From contig CAMBJI010000131.1 of NCBI GenBank assembly GCA_945867725.1, positions 1-6,136 of the forward strand: DNA of 6,136 nucleotides, given 5' to 3'. The notes under the pieces were generated by a model that searched no databases, was not told the DNA's origin, and saw nothing but the letters and a program-made list of their open reading frames with translations. This stretch comes from Bordetella parapertussis. GTDB lineage: Bacteria > Pseudomonadota > Gammaproteobacteria > Burkholderiales > Burkholderiaceae_D. Positions 5,286 through 6,136 of this stretch are shown here, in pieces; positions within the stretch are counted from its first letter, which is position 1; each line of letters starts with the position of its first letter. The position numbers and the translations under genes were made by a program.

Positions 5286-5906
5286 ATGAGCCAGTTTTTT
5301 CAAATCCATCCGGACAATCCGCAGCCACGCCTGATTCGGCAAGCGGTACAAATCGTCGATGCGGGCGGTATCGTCGCATTGCCGACTGATTCCAGCTATG
5401 CGCTCGTCTGTCATCTCGATGACAAGAGCGCGGTCGACCGCTTGCGGCGCATACGCGGCGTGGATGATCGCCATCACCTGACCTTGCTTTGTCGCGATCT
5501 GTCAGAAATTGCCAATTACGCCAAAGTGGACAACCGCCAGTACCGGCTACTCAAAGCGGCAACCCCGGGGCCATACACCTTTATTCTGGAGGCAACGCGA
5601 GAGGTGCCCCGGCGACTCTCCCATCCTTCACGCAAAACCATAGGACTGCGTGTACCCGAGCATGTGATTGCGCACGCGCTGCTGGAGGAATTTAAGCAGC
5701 CCCTGTTGAGCACAACACTGATTTTGCCGGGCAGCGATCTGCCGCTCAATGACCCTGAAGACATCCGCGAGCAGCTGGAAAAGCAGATCGATCTGGTCAT
5801 TGACGGTGGCAGTTGCAGCCGCTTGCCCACCACGGTGGTCGATTTGACCACCGGCACGCCGGAAATCGTGCGCGAGGGCAGGGGTGATGTCTCGCTCTTC
5901 CGTTGA
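5286..5906 (+). CDS. yciO: YciO, Sua5/TsaC-related YrdC-domain protein
   Basis: This 206-residue protein has the length and start (MSQFFQIHPDNPQPRL) of E. coli YciO, which makes the family call firm. YrdC-fold motifs in order: ALPTDSSYAL (31-40), RRIRGVDDRHHLTLLCR (54-70), TPGPYTFIL (93-101), RKTIGLRVPEH (116-126), LSTTLILPGS (141-150), PTTVVDL (181-187) and REGRGD (196-201). TsaC/Sua5 enzymes make threonylcarbamoyl-AMP for tRNA t6A. They use a K-x-R pair and an STSAN-like loop; here those positions read R55-I56-R57 and STTLI, as in YciO proteins generally. I therefore call it YciO and not TsaC; its cellular role is unsettled. No Shine-Dalgarno is visible before ATG 5286, and a hairpin sits just upstream. 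It precedes the site-2 protease by 37 bases and is probably co-transcribed with it. Confidence 0.93.
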   Translation: MSQFFQIHPDNPQPRLIRQAVQIVDAGGIVALPTDSSYALVCHLDDKSAVDRLRRIRGVDDRHHLTLLCRDLSEIANYAKVDNRQYRLLKAATPGPYTFILEATREVPRRLSHPSRKTIGLRVPEHVIAHALLEEFKQPLLSTTLILPGSDLPLNDPEDIREQLEKQIDLVIDGGSCSRLPTTVVDLTTGTPEIVREGRGDVSLFR

Positions 5907-5930
5907 GTGGGCCCCAGAGTAGCCGTCTGC

Positions 5931-5936
5931 TAAAAT
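5931..5936 (+). promoter_or_regulatory. possible -10 element of the site-2 protease gene
   Basis: TAAAAT matches the -10 consensus at 5 of 6 positions and ends 7 bases before the ATG at 5944. A start of transcription would then fall at or next to the ATG, giving a leaderless message. The only -35-like hexamer, TTGAGT (5903-5908), is 22 bases away, too far for a standard promoter. The gene may simply be read with yciO. Confidence 0.3.
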
Positions 5937-5943
5937 CAGGCCG

Positions 5944-6136
5944 ATGAATGAGATTATCCAGACGATTGCAATCTACGCATTGCCCGTCATTTTTGCGATT
6001 ACCCTGCACGAAGCCGCCCATGCCTATGCCGCCAAGTATTTTGGCGACCTGACGGCTTACTCTCAGGGTCGGATGAGTCTCAATCCGATCCGGCATATCG
6101 ATCCTATTGGTACCATCCTGATACCGTTGGCCCTGG
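5944..6136 (+). CDS. site-2 protease family (M50) membrane metallopeptidase, N-terminal part
   Basis: The frame opens with ATG at 5944 and runs off the window after 64 codons, so it is 3' incomplete. The protein starts MNEIIQTIAIYALPVIFAIT, a hydrophobic first helix, followed by the zinc motif HEAAH (22-26) with Glu23 as the catalytic base and His22 and His26 as ligands. The segment SLNPIRHIDPIGTILIP (45-61) is the conserved stretch that follows in the small S2P proteins of the M50 family; these lack the PDZ domain of RseP. They are intramembrane zinc proteases whose substrates are mostly unknown. A CAGG sits only three bases before the ATG, so the ribosome site is poor. The gene lies 37 bases after yciO, as is usual in betaproteobacteria. 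Confidence 0.92.
   Translation, partial: MNEIIQTIAIYALPVIFAITLHEAAHAYAAKYFGDLTAYSQGRMSLNPIRHIDPIGTILIPLAL

Noticed and set aside
5084..5389. 101-codon open frame running from the repeat island into yciO
   Set aside because: It crosses REP copy 3 and overlaps the well-supported yciO gene in another frame.

Overview
This 6.1 kb window looks like ordinary bacterial chromosome, most likely from a betaproteobacterium (Burkholderiales or a close relative). The evidence is the gene set and order: a ferritin-like DUF455 tail, an acyl-CoA synthetase, an alpha/beta hydrolase, then rnm (PHP phosphatase/RNase AM), yciO and an M50 site-2 protease. The base composition is moderately GC-rich. No phage, plasmid, IS transposase, CRISPR, tRNA or rRNA gene is visible.

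Layout. Positions 1-191 hold the C-terminal end of a DUF455 protein (+). It converges on an AMP-forming acyl-CoA synthetase on the minus strand (253-1917). That gene is divergent from an alpha/beta hydrolase (2003-2890, +) across an 85-base gap with recurring CTACC/GGTAG motifs. Then come rnm (2970-3806, +), the heat-shock membrane protease htpX (3902-4771, +), a 514-base non-coding stretch with palindromic repeats (4772-5285), yciO (5286-5906, +) and the first 64 codons of a site-2 protease (5944 to the window end, +).

How the parts fit. rnm, yciO and the M50 gene form a conserved housekeeping neighbourhood; rnm and yciO are also next to each other in E. coli. Here the rnm-yciO pair is split by htpX and the repeat island. 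htpX carries its own recognisable RpoH (sigma-32) type promoter (CTTGAAA, 12-base spacer, CCCCAACT), so it is probably an independent heat-shock unit. The repeat island contains three copies of a REP-like hairpin, two of which share an exact 23-base match in opposite orientations. It also has several unrelated inverted repeats, including a hairpin ending 12 bases before the yciO start, where no Shine-Dalgarno is visible.

I see no convincing new multi-gene system. The most informative points are the htpX/repeat interruption of rnm-yciO, the sigma-32 promoter, and the non-canonical active-site signature of YciO compared with TsaC/Sua5.
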